From contig NZ_OESQ01000001.1 in the NCBI RefSeq assembly GCF_900240245.1, positions 1,899,672 through 1,963,671 on the forward strand: a DNA stretch of 64,000 bases, written 5' to 3'. The notes beneath the pieces are model-generated. The model had not been told where the DNA came from and made no database searches. It was given only the letters and a program-made list of their open reading frames with translations. Position numbers and translations under genes: made by a program. This document shows positions 1-7,945 of this stretch, in pieces (the first letter of the stretch is position 1; the number at the start of each line of letters is the position of its first letter). This DNA comes from Lachnoclostridium edouardi (GTDB lineage Bacteria > Bacillota > Clostridia > Lachnospirales > Lachnospiraceae).

Positions 1-138
1 ACACTATTAGTATATCGCAAAAAAAGAATTTTGAAAAGTTTTTTTGCAATAAAAAAAGCCTTATTTAAAGGCATTTGTGAGGCTTCAGAGCAGAAAATAC
101 TCCTAAAGATTTCTAGTGCTAACTTCTAAAGACGGGAC

Positions 139-167
139 TTGACATTTTCTCATAGATACCATAAAAT
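139..167 (+). promoter_or_regulatory. sigma-A promoter of the LacI-type regulator gene
   Basis: TTGACA at 139-144 and TAAAAT at 162-167 are separated by exactly 17 bp. The expected start near 174 lies just before the palindromic site at 184-189, which suggests autorepression by the LacI-type product. Confidence 0.65.
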
Positions 168-177
168 AAATAAAAAA

Positions 178-197
178 TTGATACACGTGCACAATTT
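178..197. promoter_or_regulatory. Putative LacI-family operator 1 (autoregulatory)
   Basis: A CACGTG-centred site (184-189) continues as CACGTGCACAATT. The same CACGTGCACA core occurs at 3558-3567 in front of the bicupin operon. LacI-family operators are palindromes with a central CG, as here. The site sits about 10 bp downstream of the predicted transcription start. Assignment to the adjacent regulator is inference from position and recurrence. Confidence 0.55.
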
Positions 198-209
198 GGG
201 GTGTAAAAA

Positions 210-1271
210 ATGGCTACTAAAAAAATTCGTCAGTCAGACATTGCTGAAAAGCTGAATATCACGAGAACCACGGTGGCAAGGGCGTTTTCCGGAGAAAACA
301 TCAGCGCCAAGACCCGGGAGCGGGTCCTGGCTGCAGCCAAAGAGATGGGATATGTTCACAACGGTGCGGCTGCGACCCTGGCAATGAAAAAGTGCAAAGT
401 TGTCTATGCGTTCATCGTCGGGACCATCGACGAAGGCTATAGCGACATGATTATCAAAGGCATGCAGGATGCGGTCAAGCTCTGGAGCGGGTATAATTTT
501 CAGATTAAAGTCTTTGTTACCGACATCAAGCTCCGGGGAAATAAGTGTCACGAGCAGATCGATCAGTTCTATGAGGTGGTGGGGAATGAACGGCCTGACG
601 GCGTGATTTTTTCCGCCCTGGGGCAGGAGAATATGGATCTGGTGACCGCCTACTGCCGTGAAAACGAGATCCCTCTGATGACGCTGGACGCAGTCAGTAA
701 AAATGCGGAGTTGTGCCATGTTGGGCCGGATTGCTATGAATTTGGGGAGGCAACCGCTGCATATTTGGCTAGTTTAATCAAAAGACAGGGGAAAATTTTG
801 GCGATTTCATACGATGATGGCTATGAGTGGAGCAGCCTGAGAATGAAGGGCTTCTTTCGCTGGCTTCGTCAGAACTGCCCGGAAATTGAGGTACTTAATG
901 TTGAGGCGGACAATATCAGCCGGAGTACGTATAAGAGGATACTGAAAGAGTATCTGGAGACGTTTCAGCCCGACGCAATTTATGCGCCGTTCAAGATGGA
1001 CTATATTGTGCAGATCCTCCAGGAGATGGAGCAGAAGCGCCGCTATATTCTGATCAGCAACGGCATCAATGCGGACATAGAAAAATACCTTTATTCGGGA
1101 ATCATTGCGGGGATTATCTCCAGCTGTCCCTACCAACTGGGGGCTATCATCGCTAATAACTTTTTCAAATATTTCTTCCGCAGCACAGAAGTGGTGAAGA
1201 ATGAAATTGATATAGGATTTGACATTTACATCAAGGAGAGCTACCGGAAAGCCGCTCAGATGCGCATTTAA
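210..1271 (+). CDS. LacI/GalR-family transcriptional regulator
   Basis: This 353-residue protein is a DNA-binding repressor of the LacI/GalR type. Residues 5-55 form the helix-turn-helix and hinge, with the typical core DIAEKLNITRTTVARAFSG, and residues 62-345 resemble a periplasmic-binding-protein-like effector domain. The ATG at 210 follows a weak GGGGTG site. Matching CACGTGCACA sites lie in its own promoter region and in that of the cupin-permease-hydantoinase operon, so it probably autoregulates and represses that operon. The IS element now sits between regulator and operon. The ligand is unknown; a hydantoin or pyrimidine derivative is a guess from the target genes. The family call is firm. 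Confidence 0.85.
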   Translation: MATKKIRQSDIAEKLNITRTTVARAFSGENISAKTRERVLAAAKEMGYVHNGAAATLAMKKCKVVYAFIVGTIDEGYSDMIIKGMQDAVKLWSGYNFQIKVFVTDIKLRGNKCHEQIDQFYEVVGNERPDGVIFSALGQENMDLVTAYCRENEIPLMTLDAVSKNAELCHVGPDCYEFGEATAAYLASLIKRQGKILAISYDDGYEWSSLRMKGFFRWLRQNCPEIEVLNVEADNISRSTYKRILKEYLETFQPDAIYAPFKMDYIVQILQEMEQKRRYILISNGINADIEKYLYSGIIAGIISSCPYQLGAIIANNFFKYFFRSTEVVKNEIDIGFDIYIKESYRKAAQMRI

Positions 1272-1400
1272 ATAAATAGAGAAATGTGCTCGTGATCTGA
1301 TACGTTTTGACAAAAAACGTATCAGATTTTTATTTGTTTTTGACAAAATTTTTAATTTTTATAAAAATTTCTTGACGGGATATGTGAATTCTGATACAAT
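1253..1400 (+). repeat. 148-bp direct repeat, left copy (long target-site duplication of the IS)
   Basis: Positions 1253-1400 match 3392-3539 with about seven mismatches by eye (roughly 95% identity). The copies start at the regulator's last codons and end exactly at a TACAAT -10 element, and directly abut both ends of the IS. This copy holds the intact terminator and a promoter variant TTGACG-N17-TACAAT (1372-1400), but lacks the operator found after the right copy. Confidence 0.85.
1295..1331 (+). terminator. Intrinsic terminator of the LacI-type gene
   Basis: Arms 1295-1308 and 1313-1327 pair almost perfectly (ATCTGATACGTTTT against its complement) around a very short loop and run into a T-rich tract. 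It lies 24 bp after the regulator stop codon. A second copy, with a G-to-A change that breaks one stem pair, lies at about 3434-3470 on the far side of the IS. Confidence 0.75.
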
Positions 1401-3391
1401 TTCAAGTTTGACACTTGCGATATTAAAAGATGGCTGCAAATCCAGTAATTATAGGGTTTGTAGCCATTTTATGTCCGGAAACGATTTGTGCTATTTTTTT
1501 GCTTCTTCTGTTTTAGTAGCTTTTATTATGCTTCGCATAGCTGATTTTGAAATAAATTCATAATCCGTATGAAAGCCAAATGCCTTGTGTAAATCATCTG
1601 TCATATCGGTTCTCTTGTAGGAAGGAATATAGCCGCTTTCCTTTGACAGAAGTGTTACCTGCATGGAACGAAGAGTGCTCAGAATCTCGTTACAGGTATA
1701 GTTATTCCCGATTCTTTTCTCGAGCAGCCGGTACACAAGCAGGCTGATATAACAAATCAGGAAATGTGCTTTGATGCGATCCTCCCTTCTGACATAGACA
1801 GGACGTGCTTCAAAATCTGTTTTCATGATGCGGAAGTTTTCTTCGATCTCCCAACGCTGTCTGTTAATTTTTAAGATTTCTCCAACATCTCCTTCAAGAT
1901 TTGTTATAACTGCATAAAATCCGTCATACGTTTCTTCTTCAGAGATACGGTCTAAATCCAGGTCATATATGTTCCTGCCTGCGACCTCGCCATCTTTTGT
2001 TACAGCAGTGGATTTTATAAAACGGGCAGGGTCGTTCTGATTTTTGCCGCGTCTTTTTTTACCGGGCTGTTCCATCATTTTTACAGCGCGTGCTATCTGT
2101 TGTTCGCGGATCCTTTTCTGGTATGCCTTGTATTTTGGAGAATAGGTTACGATGACAACTTCATCCATGTCGCCAGTTACAACAGGTACTTCCTTGTAAA
2201 AGATTGTTTCGTAAATATCCGGATCGGATTCATCCAGAGTGGATATGTCGATGAACTTATTGGAACCGGGTCTGCGAAACTGTTTTGGATTTAAGGCGGT
2301 CTGCCGATCTTCCTCGTGCATTTTTTTCAAGGATTGTGTAATGACATAAGAACGGTTTCCAAAGCTGTTAAATCTTCGATTTGCCTTACTGCCAAGCCCG
2401 GCATCTGAGCAGAAAATAAACTCGCTGCATGAAAAGTCGCGTATGATTTTTGTTTCTAAAGGTTTTAAAGTGGTCTGTTCATTCTGATTTCCCGGGAACA
2501 CGTCAAAAGCAAGGGGGATGCCATCCGCATCCATAAATAATCCCATTGTGACGATAGGATTTGGTCTGTTTTCTTTGCTTTTCCCATACTTTCTAAAATC
2601 ATCATCCTGCTCGATTTCAAAGTAATAATTCGTACAGTCGTAGTAAAGAATCTTTTTGTTCCTCGGAAGCACAAAGTTTGAATTGAAGTATAACTCCTCT
2701 TGGATAAAGTCGGATTCTTCAGCCATAACGGAAAGTGCACGATAGAGGTTCTGCAGTTCATACTTAGGTGGTTCAAGCAGCGTCTGACAATAAGAGTAAC
2801 TGCCCATCTTGCTGGAAGGTGACAGGGTTCTTGAAAAAATCTGGTCCGTAAGAATTGCGCTGAAATCATACGTGTATTTATGACGTTTGGAAATCTTGCG
2901 GCAAATGGAATCGATTTTTAATTCGGTACACAGTTTTTGAAGGAACAAATATCCAACCGGAAAGCAGCGTTCTTCATTTTTTGGAATATAAGCACTTTTG
3001 GATAGGGAAACAGAAACATCGCCTGTTTTAGCGTTGTATTCCATGGTATCCTTTTCTGCCTCTGACCTTGCCCAGGCCATCATAGCATCATAATCTCCGG
3101 AAAACTGCTGTAAGAGATCGTTGAGCTTTCCAAGCTTTCTGTGGATTTTGGTAGCGGTTTTTCCGTTGCTTTTCCGGAATGAACGTTTAATATAGACATC
3201 TTTGTTATCTGAATTACCAGTAAGTGAAATATAAATGAGAACCAACTCCTTTTGCGATATAATCTTATTATACCACAAAGCGTACAAAAGCGCACTAATA
3301 ATTTTAAAAATTTTGACAAAAAAATAAGCTCTGATTGGCTTAAATAAAGGAATTCTGTGATAGGATGTTAAAAAGAAGTGTCAAACTCCCG
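1401..3391 (-). mobile_element. IS1634-family insertion sequence (about 1.99 kb)
   Basis: One transposase gene on the minus strand is bounded by inverted repeats: AGTTTGACACTT at 1405-1416 and its complement at 3376-3387, each 4 bp inside the ends of the flanking duplication. A hairpin at about 1428-1472 probably terminates the transposase transcript. The flanks are 148-bp direct repeats. IS1634-type elements are known for exceptionally long, variable target duplications, which fits. The element separates a LacI-type regulator from its probable target operon. Confidence 0.85.
1491..3287 (-). CDS. IS1634-family DDE transposase
   Basis: The 598-residue open frame encodes a DDE transposase of the IS4 superfamily, IS1634 branch. 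The first Asp is seen in YYDCTNYYFE, the second in FCSDAGLGSKANRRF, and the Glu in RWEIEENFRIMKTDF near the C-terminus, followed by a hydrophobic helix. The frame opens at a TTG (3287) that overlaps a TGGTATAAT promoter element, so the real start is probably downstream. AAAAGGAG followed by an in-frame ATT at 3236, giving a protein beginning YISLTGN, fits the family N-terminus better. The gene appears intact, so the element may be active. Its base composition is lower in GC than the genes on either side. Confidence 0.88.
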   Translation of the reverse strand: MYALWYNKIISQKELVLIYISLTGNSDNKDVYIKRSFRKSNGKTATKIHRKLGKLNDLLQQFSGDYDAMMAWARSEAEKDTMEYNAKTGDVSVSLSKSAYIPKNEERCFPVGYLFLQKLCTELKIDSICRKISKRHKYTYDFSAILTDQIFSRTLSPSSKMGSYSYCQTLLEPPKYELQNLYRALSVMAEESDFIQEELYFNSNFVLPRNKKILYYDCTNYYFEIEQDDDFRKYGKSKENRPNPIVTMGLFMDADGIPLAFDVFPGNQNEQTTLKPLETKIIRDFSCSEFIFCSDAGLGSKANRRFNSFGNRSYVITQSLKKMHEEDRQTALNPKQFRRPGSNKFIDISTLDESDPDIYETIFYKEVPVVTGDMDEVVIVTYSPKYKAYQKRIREQQIARAVKMMEQPGKKRRGKNQNDPARFIKSTAVTKDGEVAGRNIYDLDLDRISEEETYDGFYAVITNLEGDVGEILKINRQRWEIEENFRIMKTDFEARPVYVRREDRIKAHFLICYISLLVYRLLEKRIGNNYTCNEILSTLRSMQVTLLSKESGYIPSYKRTDMTDDLHKAFGFHTDYEFISKSAMRSIIKATKTEEAKK

Positions 3392-3539
3392 CGCTCAGAT
3401 GCGCATTTAAATAAATAGAGAAATGTGCTCGTGATCTGATACATTTTGATAAAAAACGTATCAGATTTTTGTTTGTTTTTGACAAAATTTTTAATTTTTA
3501 TAAAAATTTCTTGACAGAATATGTGAATTTGGATACAAT
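3392..3539 (+). repeat. 148-bp direct repeat, right copy (long target-site duplication of the IS)
   Basis: This is the partner of 1253-1400. It carries a duplicate of the regulator's 3' end and terminator and the promoter that now drives the downstream operon. Several differences from the left copy are G-to-A or C-to-T changes; here the -35 reads TTGACA rather than TTGACG, and the terminator stem has a mismatch. Confidence 0.85.
3511..3539 (+). promoter_or_regulatory. sigma-A promoter of the bicupin-permease-hydantoinase operon
   Basis: TTGACA at 3511-3516 and TACAAT at 3534-3539 are spaced by 17 bp. The predicted start near 3546 is immediately followed by the CACGTG operator at 3558-3563, the usual layout of a repressed promoter. 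Confidence 0.75.
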
Positions 3540-3550
3540 GAACCTATCAA

Positions 3551-3570
3551 AATTGTTCACGTGCACATTT
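3551..3570. promoter_or_regulatory. Putative LacI-family operator 2
   Basis: ATTGTTCACGTGCACATT is a near-palindrome centred on the CG at 3560-3561. It shares CACGTGCACA with the site at 184-193 and lies 19 bp after the -10 element, where bound repressor would block transcription. It is not part of the duplicated segment, so only the right-hand promoter copy retains it. Confidence 0.6.
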
Positions 3571-3624
3571 TGAGCAAGCTAAACTACAAATGCACAGCGG
3601 TGCTTATTTTGGAGGAGGAGAACT

Positions 3625-4431
3625 ATGTACGAGGTAATAGACGGCAGCAACAGCCTGAACCTGAGAACTATGGAGTATGATGGGGACAGCCGGGCGAAGG
3701 GCTCCGGCGGCAATGTCAACAGAGCACTCTGGCGGACGGATCGGATCGGACTGCTCCGCATTACGCAGGACGCGGGAGTGGGAACGGTGACCAAAGTGGC
3801 GCCGGTGGGCTTCTGCTACCACAGCAATTGCGTGGAGGTGGAGTACCTGCTGGACAGCGTGTGTGACCTGACCTATCCTGACGGAACCCATGTGACCATG
3901 AATCCCGGCGATGCACTGGTGCATCAGCCCGGCCAGCCCCACGGTATGCAGAGCCTGATTCCGAAAAACATGCAGATCCTGGCCATTTACAACCGGGCGC
4001 CCGGAACAGTGGATCGCTTTGAATTCGACAAAAATGTGGATAAACACCTGAACGACAAATGGAAGGTGACCCGGGCTGCCGACGTTCCTCCCACGCCCTG
4101 CCCCTATCCCGGCGTAGATATCAGAGTCCTGTTTGAAAACAATGAACAGCCCCTGACCTTTGCGGAGGTTACGCTGCAGCCCGGCGCCTCTATTCCTCTG
4201 GAGAATTTTACCGCGGTGGAAAACTGCGACGAGATGATTGTGGTGCGCAGCGGCAAGGGGCTGGCCATCTATCCGGACAAGACCTACCCGCTCCGCAGTG
4301 AAATCACCCTGTACAACCAGCCGGGCCAGCCCTACAAGTATGTCAACACCGGCGATGAAGATCTTGTGCTGCTGTATACCTGGTCGATCCAGCGCTTCGG
4401 GGAGATTGAGAGGGCTGACGTTGCCCTGTAA
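3625..4431 (+). CDS. Bicupin-domain protein of a hydantoin/pyrimidine-type operon
   Basis: This 268-residue protein has two cupin-like halves: residues about 60-125 (HSNCVEVEYLL and GDALVHQPGQPHGM, carrying potential metal ligands) and 170-265 (FAEVTLQPGASIPLENF). Length and layout recall the (S)-ureidoglycine aminohydrolase/YlbA-like bicupins, but identity is not established. It starts at an ATG (3625) after GGAGGAGG. It is the first gene of an operon with an NCS2 permease and a dihydropyrimidinase-type hydrolase, which suggests a role in metabolism of a cyclic ureide. Its composition is markedly GC-rich compared with the chromosome beyond 11.7 kb. A sugar- or acid-binding sensory cupin is an alternative. 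Confidence 0.65.
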   Translation: MYEVIDGSNSLNLRTMEYDGDSRAKGSGGNVNRALWRTDRIGLLRITQDAGVGTVTKVAPVGFCYHSNCVEVEYLLDSVCDLTYPDGTHVTMNPGDALVHQPGQPHGMQSLIPKNMQILAIYNRAPGTVDRFEFDKNVDKHLNDKWKVTRAADVPPTPCPYPGVDIRVLFENNEQPLTFAEVTLQPGASIPLENFTAVENCDEMIVVRSGKGLAIYPDKTYPLRSEITLYNQPGQPYKYVNTGDEDLVLLYTWSIQRFGEIERADVAL

Positions 4432-4709
4432 TAACAGACGGCAACGGTTCCTGTTTAAGGAAAAACTGTTTTTTCCAGTGTGCCTGCTGTAAAAACGGTG
4501 AGGGAGTCGGATCTGCCCGGGATGGCGAAAGCCGTTGGATCTGTTGTTTTCGCGTATGTTTCAAAGCGGGAGAAACCATTTCCCGCAGGCAGAGCGAAAG
4601 GGGGTGCCGGTGCCCGTTGGATGGGCAGCGTCAGACGGGAGGAAAGACTCTTATAGCACAGCTATCCATATAGGAAAGCTAAAGCTGAAGAAAAATGGAG
4701 GGAATGTTT

Positions 4710-6212
4710 ATGGCAATAAAATCAATATTTAAGGACAATGAGTACATTCAGTCCAATAACCCAGATCTGTTTTACCAAATTGAAGAAAAACCCAGAAGCG
4801 TAAAGGACGCTATTGTTTACGCCTTCCAGACCGTGGTGACCATGCTCGGCCCCATGTCTATTACTCCGCTGGCCTTGGCCGCCGCTTGCGGTATGACTCC
4901 GCTGCAGACCGCTCAGGTGCTGGGCCTTTGCATGATCGGCTCCGGTCTGGGCACTCTGTGTCAGACCACCTGGGGCGTTCGTCTTCCTGTTGTGCAGACC
5001 ATGTCCCTGGCGTTCATGGCTGGTTATATCTCCATTGCCGGTATTGTTACCGCAGAAAATGGCGGCGTAGTGGATGGAAAACTGATCATGTGCTACATCA
5101 TGGGTGCGGTTATCCTGGGCGGCATGGTGGAGTTTCTGCTGGGCGTCACCGGTTTGATCACCAAGCTCAAAAGGGTGTTTACTCCCGTTATCATGGGCCC
5201 TGTTATGATGCTGATCATGCTGTCCATGGCAACAACCACTGTTGGCTGGGCCAGCGAGAACTGGTTTGTTTTTCTGGTGGTGGCTGTTCTCACTTTGACC
5301 ATGTCCAACATTATCCCTGCTACCAAATGGGGTAAAGACAAGAAGATCATCAAGTCCCTGGCAATCATCGTTCCCATTGTGGTAGGCTACGTAATTTCCT
5401 GGGTTATGAGCGCCAACGGTATGATTGATCCCAGCTCCGGCGCCTACGTGGATATCCAGGTCATCAAGGATACGCCTTGGTTTAATAAGCCCGGTGGATT
5501 TGTCAACTGGGGTATGCCCAAGTTCCGTCTGGACTTCCTGCTGCTGGTGCTGGCTGGCTATCTGATGTCCATCATCGAGTCCATCGGTCAGTATCACGCC
5601 AATACTTTTGCCTGCCGCTGCCCCGGCAAGCTGTCTCAGCACCGCGTCTCCATGGGCATCGGCATGGAAGGCTTGGGCTGCATTCTCTCCGCGCTGGCCG
5701 GCGGCTTGGCTTCTACTTCTTCTGGTGAGAACATCGGTCTTGTTGAAAGAACTGGTGTTGCTTCCCGCCACATTGCCCGTGTCGGCGGTGTCCTGCTGAT
5801 CTGCCTGGGTCTGATTGGTAAGTTTGGCGCTGTGATTACCTCTATTACGGATCCCATTATCGCAGGTATCTTCGTTTCCATCCTCGGTGTGGTTGGCGGC
5901 GGCGGTCTGCAGACTACTTTCTCCAAGTGCCCGCTGAGCGGCAGAAACGTTTCCATTTTTGGTATTGCCCTGATCTTCGGTATGGGCATGCCCGCCTATA
6001 TTGCTGCCAATCCCGTAGATACCGGTATCATATGGCTGACTAACTCCATTAACGGCATCTGCTCCAGCAACATGGCTATTGGCGGCATCATGGCGATTCT
6101 CCTTGACCAGGTAATGCCCGGCAGCGATAAAGAGCGCGGTATCCAGGAGGACGATACTCCTGACGCTGAGTATGGGGAAGACACTGCATATGGCGTCTCC
6201 ATCAAAGAGTAA
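4710..6212 (+). CDS. NCS2-family nucleobase:cation symporter (uracil/xanthine permease type)
   Basis: This 500-residue integral membrane protein has about 12-14 hydrophobic segments and NCS2 features: a QTVVTMLGPMSITPLALAAA stretch in the first membrane segment, VQTMSLAFMAGY, a SIIESIGQYHA segment in the position of the conserved substrate-site Glu, and GGGLQTTF. The family imports purines, pyrimidines or related ureides with protons or sodium. Of three in-frame ATGs (4695, 4704, 4710) the last has GGAGGG at the best spacing. The 278-bp gap before it contains only small GC-rich hairpins such as 4566-4586. Being upstream of a hydantoinase, it probably brings in that enzyme's substrate. Confidence 0.85.
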   Translation: MAIKSIFKDNEYIQSNNPDLFYQIEEKPRSVKDAIVYAFQTVVTMLGPMSITPLALAAACGMTPLQTAQVLGLCMIGSGLGTLCQTTWGVRLPVVQTMSLAFMAGYISIAGIVTAENGGVVDGKLIMCYIMGAVILGGMVEFLLGVTGLITKLKRVFTPVIMGPVMMLIMLSMATTTVGWASENWFVFLVVAVLTLTMSNIIPATKWGKDKKIIKSLAIIVPIVVGYVISWVMSANGMIDPSSGAYVDIQVIKDTPWFNKPGGFVNWGMPKFRLDFLLLVLAGYLMSIIESIGQYHANTFACRCPGKLSQHRVSMGIGMEGLGCILSALAGGLASTSSGENIGLVERTGVASRHIARVGGVLLICLGLIGKFGAVITSITDPIIAGIFVSILGVVGGGGLQTTFSKCPLSGRNVSIFGIALIFGMGMPAYIAANPVDTGIIWLTNSINGICSSNMAIGGIMAILLDQVMPGSDKERGIQEDDTPDAEYGEDTAYGVSIKE

Positions 6213-6280
6213 AAAGCAGGTCCGTTTCAGGGGAAGCATAATGTTTTAGCTGTAAACCGTGGACTGTGTCCCGGAGGCAG

Positions 6281-6308
6281 GATCTCCTGCGCTGCGGCGC
6301 AGGAGATC
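6281..6308 (+). promoter_or_regulatory. Perfect 12-bp hairpin between permease and hydantoinase genes
   Basis: GATCTCCTGCGC (6281-6292) and its exact complement (6297-6308) enclose a TGCG tetraloop. There is no T tract, so an mRNA stability or processing element is more likely than a terminator. Confidence 0.5.
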
Positions 6309-6364
6309 GGGAAAAGAATTCCTATCAACAATCTATCAACAATTTTAATGAGGAGGACTATACG

Positions 6365-7750
6365 ATGAGCATGATTATTAAGAATGGTACCATTGTCACT
6401 GCCAGCAACACCTTCCGTGGCGACGTCAAGATTGAAGACGGCGTGATCGTTGCCGTTGGTTCCGGCATCGAGGTAAAGGAAGGCGATAAAGTCATCGACG
6501 CAACCGGCCAGTATGTTATGCCCGGCGGCATCGATCCCCATACCCACATCGGTCACCCCGATTATGTGGACAACTTCGAGGACGGCACCCGCGCTGCGGC
6601 GGTGGGCGGCCTGACCACTCTGGGCAGCTATCTGGAGCCGCCCACGGCCGGCAGAAATCTGCTGCAGACCTATGAGCACATGAAGGAAGAGGCTAAAGAT
6701 TCCTGCATCGACTACATTCTCAATCCCATCATCAACGGCGCTTCTGTCCAGGACTTCCTGGACAACGCGGATAAACTCCGGGCCGCAGGCTGCGGCACCA
6801 TCAAGCTGTTCATGGCTTCCCGCGGCATGGGTTACTATTCCGAGGATATGGCCCAGTACAAGATGATCAAGAGAGCCGGTGAGCTGGGCATGAACGTAGG
6901 TGACCACTGCGAAAACGGTGACGTCATCGATACCATCGTGGCGGAAGAGGTAGCCAAGGGGCACACCGACAATATCTACCACGGCCTGTGCCGTAAAACC
7001 TATCTGGAAGGCGAAGCTACCAAGCGATTTATCTCCATTGTCAAGGCGGCGGGCGCCATCGGCCGTGTGGTACATATCTCCTGCAAGGACGCTGTGGACG
7101 AACTGGTGAAGGCCAAGGAAGAGGGACTGCCCATTGTGGGTGAGACCTGCCCCCAGTACCTGCTCAAGGATATCAGCTATCTGGCCAGAGAGTTCTCTGA
7201 GTCTGCCAAGTGCATCTGTGCGCCTCCGCTGCGTGAGAAGTGGCATCAGGAAGTACTGTGGGATGCCATTCGCAAGGGTGTCATCACCACCGTTGGTTCT
7301 GACCACGCACCCGTTGCCTATGAAGGCATGCCCGTCAGCAAGGTTAACGGCCGTGAGTCCTTCAACAAGGTGCCCTGCGGCTGCCCTGGTGTGGAGGACA
7401 TCTATCCGCTGATGTACAGCGAAGGTGTGGCTGCCGGCCGCATCAGCCTGCAGACTTTCGTGGCCATCACCAGTACCAACCCTGCCAAGGAGTATGGCCT
7501 GTATCCCAAGAAGGGCGACATTGCTGTTGGATTCGACGGCGACGTGGTGGTTCTGGATCCCAATCGTTCCCGTACCATCTCCGTCAAGACCCAGTATCAG
7601 AAAGCCGACTTTAATGCCTGGGAAGGCAAGACAGTCAGCGGTTTCATCACCCATGTGGTTTCCCGCGGCGAGGAGATCGTCTGCGAGGGCAAATTCATCG
7701 GAAAGAAAGGCCACGGTCAGTTCCTGCCCGCCGGTGACATCCAGCTGTAA
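6365..7750 (+). CDS. Dihydropyrimidinase/D-hydantoinase-family amidohydrolase
   Basis: This 461-residue cytoplasmic amidohydrolase hydrolyses cyclic amides such as dihydropyrimidines or 5-substituted hydantoins to N-carbamoyl amino acids. Visible motifs: the DPHTHIG metal-binding HxH (near residue 58), the GTIKLFMA segment with the Lys normally carboxylated to bridge two metals, VHISCKDAVDEL and GETCPQYLL with metal His positions, and GSDHAPV with the catalytic Asp. AGGAGG at 6351-6356 fixes the ATG at 6365; the frame extends further upstream but without a ribosome site. It is the third gene of the LacI-controlled operon. Dihydropyrimidinase and hydantoinase cannot be told apart here, and no carbamoylase gene follows. 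Confidence 0.88.
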   Translation: MSMIIKNGTIVTASNTFRGDVKIEDGVIVAVGSGIEVKEGDKVIDATGQYVMPGGIDPHTHIGHPDYVDNFEDGTRAAAVGGLTTLGSYLEPPTAGRNLLQTYEHMKEEAKDSCIDYILNPIINGASVQDFLDNADKLRAAGCGTIKLFMASRGMGYYSEDMAQYKMIKRAGELGMNVGDHCENGDVIDTIVAEEVAKGHTDNIYHGLCRKTYLEGEATKRFISIVKAAGAIGRVVHISCKDAVDELVKAKEEGLPIVGETCPQYLLKDISYLAREFSESAKCICAPPLREKWHQEVLWDAIRKGVITTVGSDHAPVAYEGMPVSKVNGRESFNKVPCGCPGVEDIYPLMYSEGVAAGRISLQTFVAITSTNPAKEYGLYPKKGDIAVGFDGDVVVLDPNRSRTISVKTQYQKADFNAWEGKTVSGFITHVVSRGEEIVCEGKFIGKKGHGQFLPAGDIQL

Positions 7751-7851
7751 GCGGGACATCAAAAGACATCGTTTGGCAACTCGCCACGGCGGGATGCTGT
7801 ATGATATAATTTCTCTCTTCCGGTGCGGGTAAAACCGTTCCAACTCTCAGA

Positions 7852-7888
7852 AAGAAGCGGACAGTACCCACTGTCCGCTTCTTTTCCT
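7852..7888 (+). terminator. Intrinsic terminator after the hydantoinase operon
   Basis: AAGAAGCGGACAG (7852-7864) pairs perfectly with 7871-7883 around a six-base loop and is followed by a short T run. It closes the operon and faces the convergent response-regulator remnant. Confidence 0.8.
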
Positions 7889-7945
7889 GCCGCCAAAATC
7901 TCCTCCTGCCGCAATGCGGGTTCGGGCTGCGTACCCTGTGAAAAA

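Noticed and set aside
4722-6239. 505-residue minus-strand frame opposite the NCS2 permease gene
   Set aside because: It is antisense to a clear transporter gene, rich in His/Gln/Asn from GC-rich codon complement, and has no family resemblance or ribosome site.
6227-7843. 538-residue minus-strand frame opposite the hydantoinase gene
   Set aside because: Shadow of the GC-rich hydantoinase gene on the other strand; no recognisable domain.
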